DNA from: CAZKTF01 sp964555565
Lineage (GTDB): Bacteria; Planctomycetota; JAJSAM01; JAKLKS01
Assembly: GCA_964555565.1 (NCBI GenBank)
Contig: CAZKTF010000101.1
Span: 1-12,330 of the forward strand
Length of the DNA: 12,330 bases
Direction of reading: 5' to 3'
The position numbers were made by a program, and so were the translations under genes. The notes beneath the pieces were generated by a model. That model ran no database searches. It was not told the origin of the DNA and worked only from the letters and a program-made list of their open reading frames with translations. Numbering within the stretch: the first letter of the stretch is position 1; each line of letters opens with the position of its first letter. Shown in pieces: positions 7,554 through 12,330 of this stretch.

Positions 7554-7580
7554 TGTCTTCGGCGGGTATCGGGATCACGG

Positions 7581-7611
7581 AACGGCCGGGCGGCCTGAAG
7601 GCCGCCCCTAC
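7581..7611 (+). repeat. REP-like palindrome unit 7 (forward, variant core)
   Basis: This is a forward unit with flank AACGGCCGGGC (one extra C), a different self-complementary core GGCCTGAAGGCC, and the constant 3' flank GCCCCTAC. It ends 32 bases before the next gene and could sit in that gene's promoter or leader. Confidence 0.8.
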
Positions 7612-7643
7612 CACGGAACCCGCCCCCGACCGATGATGGATCG

Positions 7644-8351
7644 ATGCTCGCCCCCGTCCTCGCCGGCCTCCGCGATCTCGTGGTCGCCGACCGGCTCTGG
7701 ACGGTGACGAAGGACATCCTCCGCTCCTTCTACTCCCCCTCGCTCCCCTGGCGTCCCCCGGCCTCGGTCCAGGTGGGCCTGATGGTCTTCGGGGTCTTCC
7801 TCCTGGCCGCGGGGGCGGGCCTCTCGGCCCGGGGGCGGGGGTGGTTCTGGAAGACGCTGGCCGTGGCCGGGGCGGCGGCGCTCGCCGGCTGGGCCCTCAT
7901 GGGGGGGCGCGAGGACGTCCTCGGGTTCTTCGCGGTGATCCTCCTCGTCCTCAGGTTCTTCGGCGGGATCACCCTGGTGCTCGGCGCGCTCCGCTCCGCC
8001 TGGGTCTGGGTCCTCCTCCTCCTCTCCATCCTCGTGGCCGCCACGGGGGCCGCGGACCCCGCCGTCCTCGGGCTCGGCCTCGGGGCCCTGGCCTCCCTCC
8101 TCGGGGCCTGGTCCCTGTACCGCAAGGCCGAGGAGATCTCCCCCGGCAAGCGCGGCTCCCGCTGGAACCGGGTCACGGCCCTGGGGTGGGCGGCCTGCCT
8201 GCTGGCGGCGGGGATGCTGGAGCCCCGCGGGGTGGGGGCCTGGGGCCGGGAGTTCCAGGTCGCGGGGATGGTCGTGGGCGTCGCCCTGGCGGTGCTCGCC
8301 CCCTCGCTCCTCCGCCGGGGGAGGGTCGAGCTGAAGGTCTCGAAGCGGTGA
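7644..8351 (+). CDS. Polytopic membrane protein of unknown function
   Basis: This encodes 235 residues dominated by hydrophobic segments, about six to seven transmembrane helices. Examples are VGLMVFGVFLLAAGAGL, TLAVAGAAALAGWALM, VLGFFAVILLVLRFFGGITLVLGAL, AWVWVLLLLSILVAATGA, VLGLGLGALASLLGAW, LGWAACLLAAGMLEP and VAGMVVGVALAVLAPSLL. A short basic C-terminal tail (LKVSKR) is probably cytoplasmic. I recognise no family motif or catalytic residue. ATG 7644 is the first plausible start, but the Shine-Dalgarno sequence is poor; an in-frame GTG at 7680 is an alternative. The gene stands alone between the REP-like array and a strong hairpin two bases after its stop, so it looks monocistronic. Base composition and third-position GC match the exporter operon, which supports it being a real gene. 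Confidence 0.75.
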   Translation: MLAPVLAGLRDLVVADRLWTVTKDILRSFYSPSLPWRPPASVQVGLMVFGVFLLAAGAGLSARGRGWFWKTLAVAGAAALAGWALMGGREDVLGFFAVILLVLRFFGGITLVLGALRSAWVWVLLLLSILVAATGAADPAVLGLGLGALASLLGAWSLYRKAEEISPGKRGSRWNRVTALGWAACLLAAGMLEPRGVGAWGREFQVAGMVVGVALAVLAPSLLRRGRVELKVSKR

Positions 8352-8352
8352 G

Positions 8353-8382
8353 CCGGGCGCGGGGCGGGGGCCCCGCGCCCGG
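8353..8382 (+). terminator. 13-bp GC hairpin just after the membrane-protein stop
   Basis: CCGGGCGCGGGGC and GCCCCGCGCCCGG pair perfectly over 13 bp around a GGGG loop, starting two bases after the TGA. The position fits a transcript end. No T-run follows, so it would be a U-less hairpin terminator or an RNA 3'-end stabiliser. Confidence 0.55.
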
Positions 8383-8404
8383 GAGGACGCGCGAGACGCC
8401 GTCA

Positions 8405-8674
8405 GTCCAGGGGATAACACCACAGCGCTACCCCATGCTCCCACCTCGTGGCGTAACTGCGCCTCTTCGCGTGAGTTGGGTCGGAACTTCGATGCCCAAC
8501 TTGAGGGCCCCGGACGGGATCGCCATGGGCGTCGGTCCTCCTTCTCCGGGCAGCCGGATCCGAAGACACCGTTCCCCTCTGGGAACGGGCCTGCATGCGC
8601 TCGGACCAGACCACGGCCACCCCCGCGGTGCCGCCTCGGCCGTAGCGCTGTGGTGTTAGGCTCGATTCCTGGAC
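8405..8674. ncRNA. Candidate structured RNA or miniature element bounded by a perfect 17-bp inverted repeat
   Basis: This lies in a 430-base stretch without a convincing long gene. The ends pair: TAACACCACAGCGCTAC at 8415-8431 is the exact reverse complement of 8642-8658. A second, outer helix joins GTCCAGG (8405-8411) with CCTGGAC (8668-8674) across an asymmetric internal loop of 3 and 9 bases. Inside are at least two further hairpins: AGTTGGG/CCCAACT (8474-8501) and CCGTTCCC/GGGAACGG around CTCT (8569-8588). Nested helices closing about 210 interior bases look like a folded RNA, but the same arms could be terminal inverted repeats of a small non-autonomous mobile element. I see no target-site duplication and no match to tmRNA, RNase P, SRP, 6S or a riboswitch class I know. 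The strand is undetermined. Confidence 0.5.
8428..8526 (-). CDS. Possible 32-residue small ORF inside the inverted-repeat element
   Basis: On the minus strand AAGGAGG (8537-8543) stands about 10 bases before ATG 8526. The frame reads MAIPSGALKLGIEV and continues to a TAG whose bases fall inside the left arm of the 17-bp repeat. The product would be a short basic peptide (about QLTRRGAVTPRGGSMG at its end) without a membrane segment. The Shine-Dalgarno match is the main support. In GC-rich DNA a 32-codon frame is not significant by itself, and the frame may be incidental to a structured RNA. Confidence 0.22.
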   Translation of the reverse strand: MAIPSGALKLGIEVPTQLTRRGAVTPRGGSMG

Positions 8675-8743
8675 CGGCCTCGCAGCTAGGACGCCACCGC
8701 GCCGACGAACAAGGGCTGCCGGCCCTCCCAGGTGATAGGCTTC

Positions 8744-8768
8744 CGCGGGGGTGTTGCGGACCCCCGCG
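8744..8768 (+). promoter_or_regulatory. 5'-UTR hairpin immediately upstream of the Shine-Dalgarno of the secreted protein
   Basis: CGCGGGGGT and ACCCCCGCG form a perfect 9-bp stem around GTTGCGG. The stem ends two bases before AGGAG (8771-8775), which is followed six bases later by GTG 8782. Such a stem could tune ribosome access or protect the 5' end of the message. It leaves the Shine-Dalgarno itself unpaired. Confidence 0.5.
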
Positions 8769-8781
8769 AGAGGAGAAACCA

Positions 8782-10485
8782 GTGCGTGCCTCCCTGATCG
8801 TCGCCTTCACCGCAGCCGCTCTCGCCGCCCCCGCAGCGCTCGCCGCTGACACGGTCGTTGTGAGGGCGGTCTCGGGGCAGACCTTCCAGGGAACCATCGA
8901 CTCCGAGGGGGACGCGCACGCGTACCTTCTCGAGGACTTCGCGCCGCAGACCTTCTCGATCTTGCTCAAAGCCGCCAAGGGCTCGGCCCTCGTCCCCGAC
9001 CTCACCCTCGAGGACCCCGCCGCCGGCGACGTCACCGCCTCCCTCGCGGCCTTCCGCAAGGACGGGAGCCATTCCGTCGCTGTGAAGAACGCCGCGTTCC
9101 CCTCAGGCCCGGGCCGCTACGTCCTCCGCGTGCTGGGCAAGACGGGCGCGACCGGCACGACCGGCGGCTACCTCCTCAAGGTCACGACGAAGGTCGTGAA
9201 GAAGTTCACGGGTACGGGGAGCGTCCCCGGCTCGCCGGACATCGCTTTCTTTGCGCCCTCCGAGTCGGTCGTGTCCCTGAAGGTGACGCCGACTTCCCCC
9301 GGCGCAGTGTCTCCCCTGTACGGGGCCGTCACCGCACCGTCCTGCGTGTCGGCCTCCGTTCTCCCGGGACTCAAGACCGGCACCGGCACCCTGGCCATTC
9401 CCTTCACCGGGGACTACTCCGCAGAGGTCGAGGGGAACGGAGGGACCGAGGGTGCGTTCCAGTGGCTCGCCAAGGTCAAGCCCGCCAAGCCCTCGAAGAT
9501 CCCCGTGCAGGTGAACGGGGGCGCCGTCTACTTCCCGCCCGACGGTCCCGGCCCCGCGGCGTTCGTGACGCGGCCCGGGCAGTCCACCGTCGGCTTCGAC
9601 ACCGATGGAGTCGCCCTCTGCTGGCGCGAGGTGCGGACGCAGAGCAACCCGCCGCAGCAGGCCGGCAAGAACTCCATTGCCTGTTCCTCGGCCACGGGGA
9701 AGAACCTCCCCAAGATCGCGAACAACTTCGCGACCGACGGGAACCCCCCGGCGAACGGGTTTTCCCTCGGCCCCACCGACGCCGCCGTGGTTGCCGGGGG
9801 CGAGCTCTTCGCGATCCCGCGGGCGGGCGGTTCAGCAACCTCCCTTGGAACTGGCCTCGGGGCCGTGCTCCGCGTCCTGGCCGACGATGGATTCGCCTAC
9901 GCCTTCACGTCCGGCGGCATCCGGCGCTACCCGCTCGACGGGTCCGGCTCCTCCCCCGTGATCACGGACGGGTCGTACACGTATCTCGACATGGCCTTCG
10001 GCGGGAAGGGCCTGGTCTTCGCGGCACAGGACGGAGCCGGTGACCTCGTCGTCGTGACGGTCGGCCGGGACGGTACCGGCTCCCTGCTCCTGGCGACCGT
10101 CTCCTCGAACCCGGGCCTCCGGGCGTTCGCGGCACGTGGGCCCGACGCCTTCTTCGCGGTGAACGACGGCGCCGGCGGGACGCAGATCCTCCGGGCCTCC
10201 TCTTGCTTCCCCGGGACCGCGGTGCCCCTGGCGGCCCTCGCCAACGCCCCGGTCAGCGCCATGGCCGCGGACGAGCTCGCCGTCTACGTCATCGAGGACG
10301 ACGCGGCCGATGGGGTCCGGGTCCGCCAGGTGCCCCGAGGCGGCGGGGTGCCCACGGTCATCGCCCGCGGAAACGACGCGACCGGGTTCGCCATCCAGGA
10401 CGGCGCCCTCGCGGCAGCGAAGGGGTACGTCTACTTCCTCGCGGACGACGGCGGCGACGCCTTCTACCGCGTGAAGCGGCGGTAG
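8782..10485 (+). CDS. Secreted protein with N-terminal beta domain and beta-propeller-like C-terminal half
   Basis: The product is an exported 567-residue protein of unknown function. GTG 8782 is chosen because AGGAG lies six bases upstream and the next residues form a clear signal peptide (basic start, LIVAFTAAALAAPAALAA, cleavage near residue 22); the open frame further upstream is not protein-like. Residues about 25-130 resemble a beta-sandwich of the pre-peptidase C-terminal type (SGQTFQGTIDSEGDAHAYLLEDF...GRYVLRVLGKTGATGTTGGYLLKV). A second beta-rich segment spans about 140-235. From about 240 to the end, short repeating strands such as GFAYAFTSGGIRRYPLDG, DELAVYVIEDDA and KGYVYFLADDGGDAFYRV suggest a five- or six-bladed propeller. 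Four cysteines in the mature chain could form disulfides. It seems less extreme in GC than the exporter genes. No catalytic motif is seen; a surface or binding role is a guess. Confidence 0.85.
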   Translation: MRASLIVAFTAAALAAPAALAADTVVVRAVSGQTFQGTIDSEGDAHAYLLEDFAPQTFSILLKAAKGSALVPDLTLEDPAAGDVTASLAAFRKDGSHSVAVKNAAFPSGPGRYVLRVLGKTGATGTTGGYLLKVTTKVVKKFTGTGSVPGSPDIAFFAPSESVVSLKVTPTSPGAVSPLYGAVTAPSCVSASVLPGLKTGTGTLAIPFTGDYSAEVEGNGGTEGAFQWLAKVKPAKPSKIPVQVNGGAVYFPPDGPGPAAFVTRPGQSTVGFDTDGVALCWREVRTQSNPPQQAGKNSIACSSATGKNLPKIANNFATDGNPPANGFSLGPTDAAVVAGGELFAIPRAGGSATSLGTGLGAVLRVLADDGFAYAFTSGGIRRYPLDGSGSSPVITDGSYTYLDMAFGGKGLVFAAQDGAGDLVVVTVGRDGTGSLLLATVSSNPGLRAFAARGPDAFFAVNDGAGGTQILRASSCFPGTAVPLAALANAPVSAMAADELAVYVIEDDAADGVRVRQVPRGGGVPTVIARGNDATGFAIQDGALAAAKGYVYFLADDGGDAFYRVKRR

Positions 10486-10635
10486 CGCGCCGGGGAGGCT
10501 CGCCTGTCTCCCTTCCCCGTGCAGGGCGGGAGGCGCACTCGGGCCAGGCCACTCTCGCTGCCGTGCGTTTCGGCCGCACCCGGACCGTCCGGCCCGTGCC
10601 CATGGCCTGCGGCGCCGGACTCCCCATGAATGACG

Positions 10636-10668
10636 GCGGCCGGACGAGGGAGGACCTCGCCCGGCCGC
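10636..10668. terminator. Strong hairpin between convergent genes, possible bidirectional terminator
   Basis: GCGGCCGG and CCGGCCGC (8 bp) enclose an A/C mismatch and a further 5-bp stem CGAGG/CCTCG with loop GAGGA. It lies between the stop of the propeller-like secreted protein (10485) and the end of the minus-strand gene (10688), where both transcripts must finish. Neither side has a T-tract. The other bases of this 202-base gap show only a short 13-base palindrome near 10580. Confidence 0.5.
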
Positions 10669-10687
10669 GGTTGGCTTCGAAGGAGCG

Positions 10688-11176
10688 CTACGGGTTCAGG
10701 CTGGGGACCGTCCCCGCCAGGAGGGTCGTCGTCCCGCCCGCGTCCCGGACCTCGATGGCTTTGCCGCCGAGGTCCGCAAGCGTCGCCCCGAAGGGCAGGG
10801 CGTCACTCCTCTTCGTGTCCTTGGCGTAGTTGAAGTTGCCGTCGTCGTTGGTGGTGGACGAGTCGAACTGCACGAGGTCCGTCTCGGGCGTCGAGGGATC
10901 GTCCGCCCAGAGCGTGTACTCGGTCGAGGCGTCCAGGTGCCGGACCTTGACCCGGAACCAGGACCGCTCGTCGCGGCTCCGGTTCTGCGGGAAGTGCTTG
11001 ACCTCCACGCGCCCCGTCGCGTCGGCGTCGGGCCCGCCGTCGGAGGGCACGAGCTCGCTCCGGCCGCGGCCGGGACGGCCGTTCGGGTTGCCGCCCGCGG
11101 CGCCGGCGTCCGGGGCGACGCCCGCCGCGAGCACGGCGAGACCGGCCGCCGCAAGCATCCTGAGAGCGATCTTCAT
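10688..11176 (-). CDS. Small secreted protein of unknown function
   Basis: This encodes a 162-residue exported protein. ATG 11176 is preceded by GGAGGAG at a six-base gap and starts a good signal peptide, MKIALRMLAAAGLAVLAAGV, with likely cleavage after APDAGA. An earlier in-frame start at 11242 would put 22 charged residues ahead of that leader and is rejected. After a Gly/Asn/Arg-rich linker, the mature domain (about 55-162) is mostly beta-strand: RVEVKHFPQN, SWFRVKVRHLDASTEYTLWAD, DDGNFNYAKDTKR, KAIEVRDAGGTTTLLAGTV. There are no cysteines in this part. It reads like a single compact beta domain, but I recognise no named family. It is transcribed away from the response regulator gene, so the two share a 266-base control region. 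Confidence 0.8.
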   Translation of the reverse strand: MKIALRMLAAAGLAVLAAGVAPDAGAAGGNPNGRPGRGRSELVPSDGGPDADATGRVEVKHFPQNRSRDERSWFRVKVRHLDASTEYTLWADDPSTPETDLVQFDSSTTNDDGNFNYAKDTKRSDALPFGATLADLGGKAIEVRDAGGTTTLLAGTVPSLNP

Positions 11177-11305
11177 GAGGGACTCCTCCTGCAGGCTGCG
11201 TGCCTCCGACCCGCGAGGCCGTCCGGGCGCCCTGCAGCGCACCGGACCGTTCTTCCGACGGTGAGCCTAGCACAGGGGCCCCGGCGCCGGCGGCGCCGCC
11301 CGGGG

Positions 11306-11322
11306 CTTGCGCAAGTCACGTG
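11306..11322. promoter_or_regulatory. Adjacent palindromes in the divergent control region, possible operator
   Basis: CTTGCGCAAG (11306-11315) is a perfect 10-base palindrome and is followed one base later by CACGTG (11317-11322), another perfect palindrome. They lie in the 266-base gap (11177-11442) between two divergent genes and could be protein-binding sites. Short palindromes are common in such DNA, so the call is tentative. The rest of the gap shows GC-rich inverted runs near 11280-11300 and nothing else I can name. Confidence 0.3.
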
Positions 11323-11394
11323 GGGCGGGGGGTTTGGGGAGGGCGGCTCCGGCCACCGACGCAGGGCTTTCGACCGGGGGAGGGCCGATTCCGG

Positions 11395-11400
11395 TAAGAT
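11395..11400 (+). promoter_or_regulatory. Possible -10 box for the two-component system
   Basis: TAAGAT resembles a sigma-70 -10 element in otherwise GC-rich sequence and lies 42 bases before GTG 11443, giving a plausible leader of about 35 bases. The best upstream partner, TTCGAC at 11369-11374, is 20 bases away, longer than the usual 16-18, so the promoter is weakly supported. Confidence 0.25.
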
Positions 11401-11442
11401 GCCCGTGGGCGCCCCCCGGGGGCCGCCTCGCGGGGAGGACGC

Positions 11443-12330
11443 GTGCGCATCCTGGTCGTGGAAGATGACCGCAACCTCGGGTCCTTCCTCGCGAAGGCCC
11501 TGCGCGAGGCGTCCTACGCCGTGGACCGCGCGGGGACCCTGGCGGAGGCGCGCATGCGCGTGCGGGAGGGCTCCTACGACCTCGTGGCGCTGGACGTCGG
11601 CCTCCCCGACGGGTCGGGGTTGGACATCCTCCGGGAGATGCGCGGCGGGGGACGCCGGGTCCCCGTCCTCCTCCTGTCGGCGCGCGGGGAGGTCCCGCGG
11701 AGGGTCGAGGGCCTCGACCTCGGCGCCGACGACTTCCTGGTGAAGCCCTTCGCCCTCGAGGAGCTCCTCTCGCGGGTGCGCGCGCTCCTGCGGCGCAGCG
11801 GCGGGCGGGCCGACCCGGTCCTCCGGCTCGGGGCCATCGCCTTCGACGAGGTGGCGCGCCGGGTCACGGTCGGGGGACGCGTCGTGGACCTCACCCCGAA
11901 GGAGTTCGGGCTCCTCCGCGCCCTCCTCCGCGCACCGGGGGCGGTGCTCACGCGGACCCAGCTCGTCAACGGGGTGTGGAACTGGGCCTTCGACGGCTAC
12001 AGCAACGTGGTGGACGTCCACGTCTCCTCGCTCCGGCGGAAGCTCCGGGGTGGGGGGGTGCGATTCCGGGCCGTGCCCCGGGTCGGCTACGCGCTCGAGG
12101 CCGAGGAGCGGGAGAGGGCGGGGCACGCGTCTGGCGCTGCGCGTCGCGCTCCTCGTCTCCGTCGCCCTCGCGGGGGTGGCGGGGACCGTGGAGTTCGCGC
12201 TCATCCGCCCCCTGGCTTCGCGGGAGGACGAGACGATCCGCCTGCGGGCCGAGGCCCTCGCGGCGGGGGCCGCGGAGGGCGGCACCGAGGGGTTCCGCCG
12301 GGCCGCCGCGGTGCTCCTCCGGGGCAGCCC
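11443..12330 (+). CDS. OmpR/PhoB-family response regulator, no stop codon found in the window
   Basis: This is a DNA-binding response regulator of a two-component system. GTG 11443 follows GGGGAGG by a few bases. The receiver domain (residues 1-115) has acidic Glu7-Asp8-Asp9, phosphoacceptor Asp51 in LVALDVGLPDGSGLD, Ser79 in VLLLSAR, Phe98 and Lys101-Pro102 in GADDFLVKPF. All active-site residues are therefore present. The winged-helix effector domain begins near DPVLRLGAIAFDE and has TPKEFGLLRALLRAPGAVLTR, then VDVHVSSLRRKLR and the terminal hairpin RAVPRVGYALEAEE, which normally ends the protein near base 12105. Here the frame continues at least 296 codons to the window edge with non-homologous, Arg/Gly/Pro-rich sequence. 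No TAA, TAG or TGA occurs in any forward frame from 12061 on. The tail overlaps the kinase gene in another frame, so a local sequence error or lost stop is likely. Confidence 0.92.
   Translation, partial: MRILVVEDDRNLGSFLAKALREASYAVDRAGTLAEARMRVREGSYDLVALDVGLPDGSGLDILREMRGGGRRVPVLLLSARGEVPRRVEGLDLGADDFLVKPFALEELLSRVRALLRRSGGRADPVLRLGAIAFDEVARRVTVGGRVVDLTPKEFGLLRALLRAPGAVLTRTQLVNGVWNWAFDGYSNVVDVHVSSLRRKLRGGGVRFRAVPRVGYALEAEERERAGHASGAARRAPRLRRPRGGGGDRGVRAHPPPGFAGGRDDPPAGRGPRGGGRGGRHRGVPPGRRGAPPGQP
12125..12330 (+). CDS. Sensor histidine kinase, N-terminal fragment with unclear start
   Basis: Only the first part of the gene is visible, in a frame shifted by one base from the response regulator. 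It encodes a hydrophobic helix (RLALRVALLVSVALAGVAGT), then VEFALIRPLASREDETIRLRAEALAAGAAEGG, which has the look of an inner-membrane kinase N-terminus entering its periplasmic sensor region. No catalytic domain is in view, so the assignment rests on the paired regulator upstream and the membrane segment. No ATG, GTG or TTG stands at the expected place. ACG 12125 occupies the position of a start before RLALRVAL, with a purine-rich GGGAGAGGG a few bases upstream. GTG 12050 is in frame but buried in the regulator, and GTG 12176 would cut the helix. The coordinates assume ACG or a mutated or misread ATG. Confidence 0.6.

Larger units (their letters stand above)
7362..7569. repeat. 104-bp tandem duplication within the REP-like array
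   Basis: Bases 7362-7465 and 7466-7569 are two head-to-tail copies of a 104-base segment containing one forward and one reverse REP-like unit. The first 45 bases are identical; the remainder differs at a few positions, including the paired change in the unit 4/6 stem. This is consistent with unequal recombination or slippage creating the second copy, followed by slight divergence. Confidence 0.85.

Noticed and set aside
7273..7611. CRISPR array
   Set aside because: Repeat units alternate orientation, spacing is irregular and there are no unique spacers of constant length or cas genes.
7433..7636. 67-codon open frame in the REP-like array
   Set aside because: It is made of translated palindromic repeat units, a common source of false small genes.
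8405..8674. Integron attC site, because GTTAGGC fits the R' core at 8656-8662
   Set aside because: The left end (GGATAAC) does not fit the partner consensus, the arms pair without the extrahelical bases of attC, and the span is too long.
8642..8681. tRNA-like T-arm (GGCTCGATTCC) at the end of the inverted-repeat element
   Set aside because: A T-stem and 7-base loop can be drawn, but there is no anticodon or D arm and no complementary acceptor strand at tRNA distance.
7608..9059. 483-codon minus-strand frame opposite the membrane protein and the gap
   Set aside because: It spans two genes antisense and the inverted-repeat element, with low-complexity sequence and no conserved motif.

Overview
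The window is very GC-rich DNA with tightly packed, overlapping genes and many GTG/TTG starts. A TolC-type outer membrane channel and a periplasmic adaptor imply a Gram-negative-type (diderm) cell. The codon bias, lipoprotein-like leaders and interspersed palindromic repeats would suit Planctomycetota, Myxococcota or Acidobacteriota, or a related uncultured phylum. Nothing here fixes the taxon.

Layout. (1) 1-1934, minus strand: a small HEAT-like helical protein, then a CopA-type P1B ATPase joined by a 4-base overlap. The ATPase runs off the left edge. (2) 2108-7273, plus strand: a four-gene operon for a tripartite MacAB-TolC-like exporter (TolC-family outer membrane factor, long coiled-coil adaptor, ABC ATPase, MacB/FtsX permease), with every junction overlapping. 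(3) 7273-7611: an array of seven REP-like palindromes with constant flanks and self-complementary variable cores, including a 104-bp tandem duplication. (4) 7644-8351: a polytopic membrane protein of unknown function, ending in a 13-bp GC hairpin. (5) 8352-8781: a gene-free stretch whose 270-nt core (8405-8674) is closed by a perfect 17-bp inverted repeat, here proposed as a structured RNA or a small mobile element. (6) 8782-10485: a secreted protein with an N-terminal beta domain and a propeller-like C-terminal half. (7) 10688-11176, minus strand: a small secreted protein. (8) 11443 to the right edge: an OmpR/PhoB response regulator, then the start of a membrane sensor histidine kinase, with an abnormal junction lacking a stop codon and an ordinary start codon.

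Cooperation. The exporter genes should form one machine: the ATPase and permease in the inner membrane drive substrate through the adaptor into the TolC channel. The divergent CopA-type pump raises the possibility of a metal or stress efflux neighbourhood, and the right-hand two-component system could control nearby envelope genes, but neither link is demonstrated by the sequence. The most unusual parts are non-coding: the REP-like array and the 270-nt inverted-repeat element.
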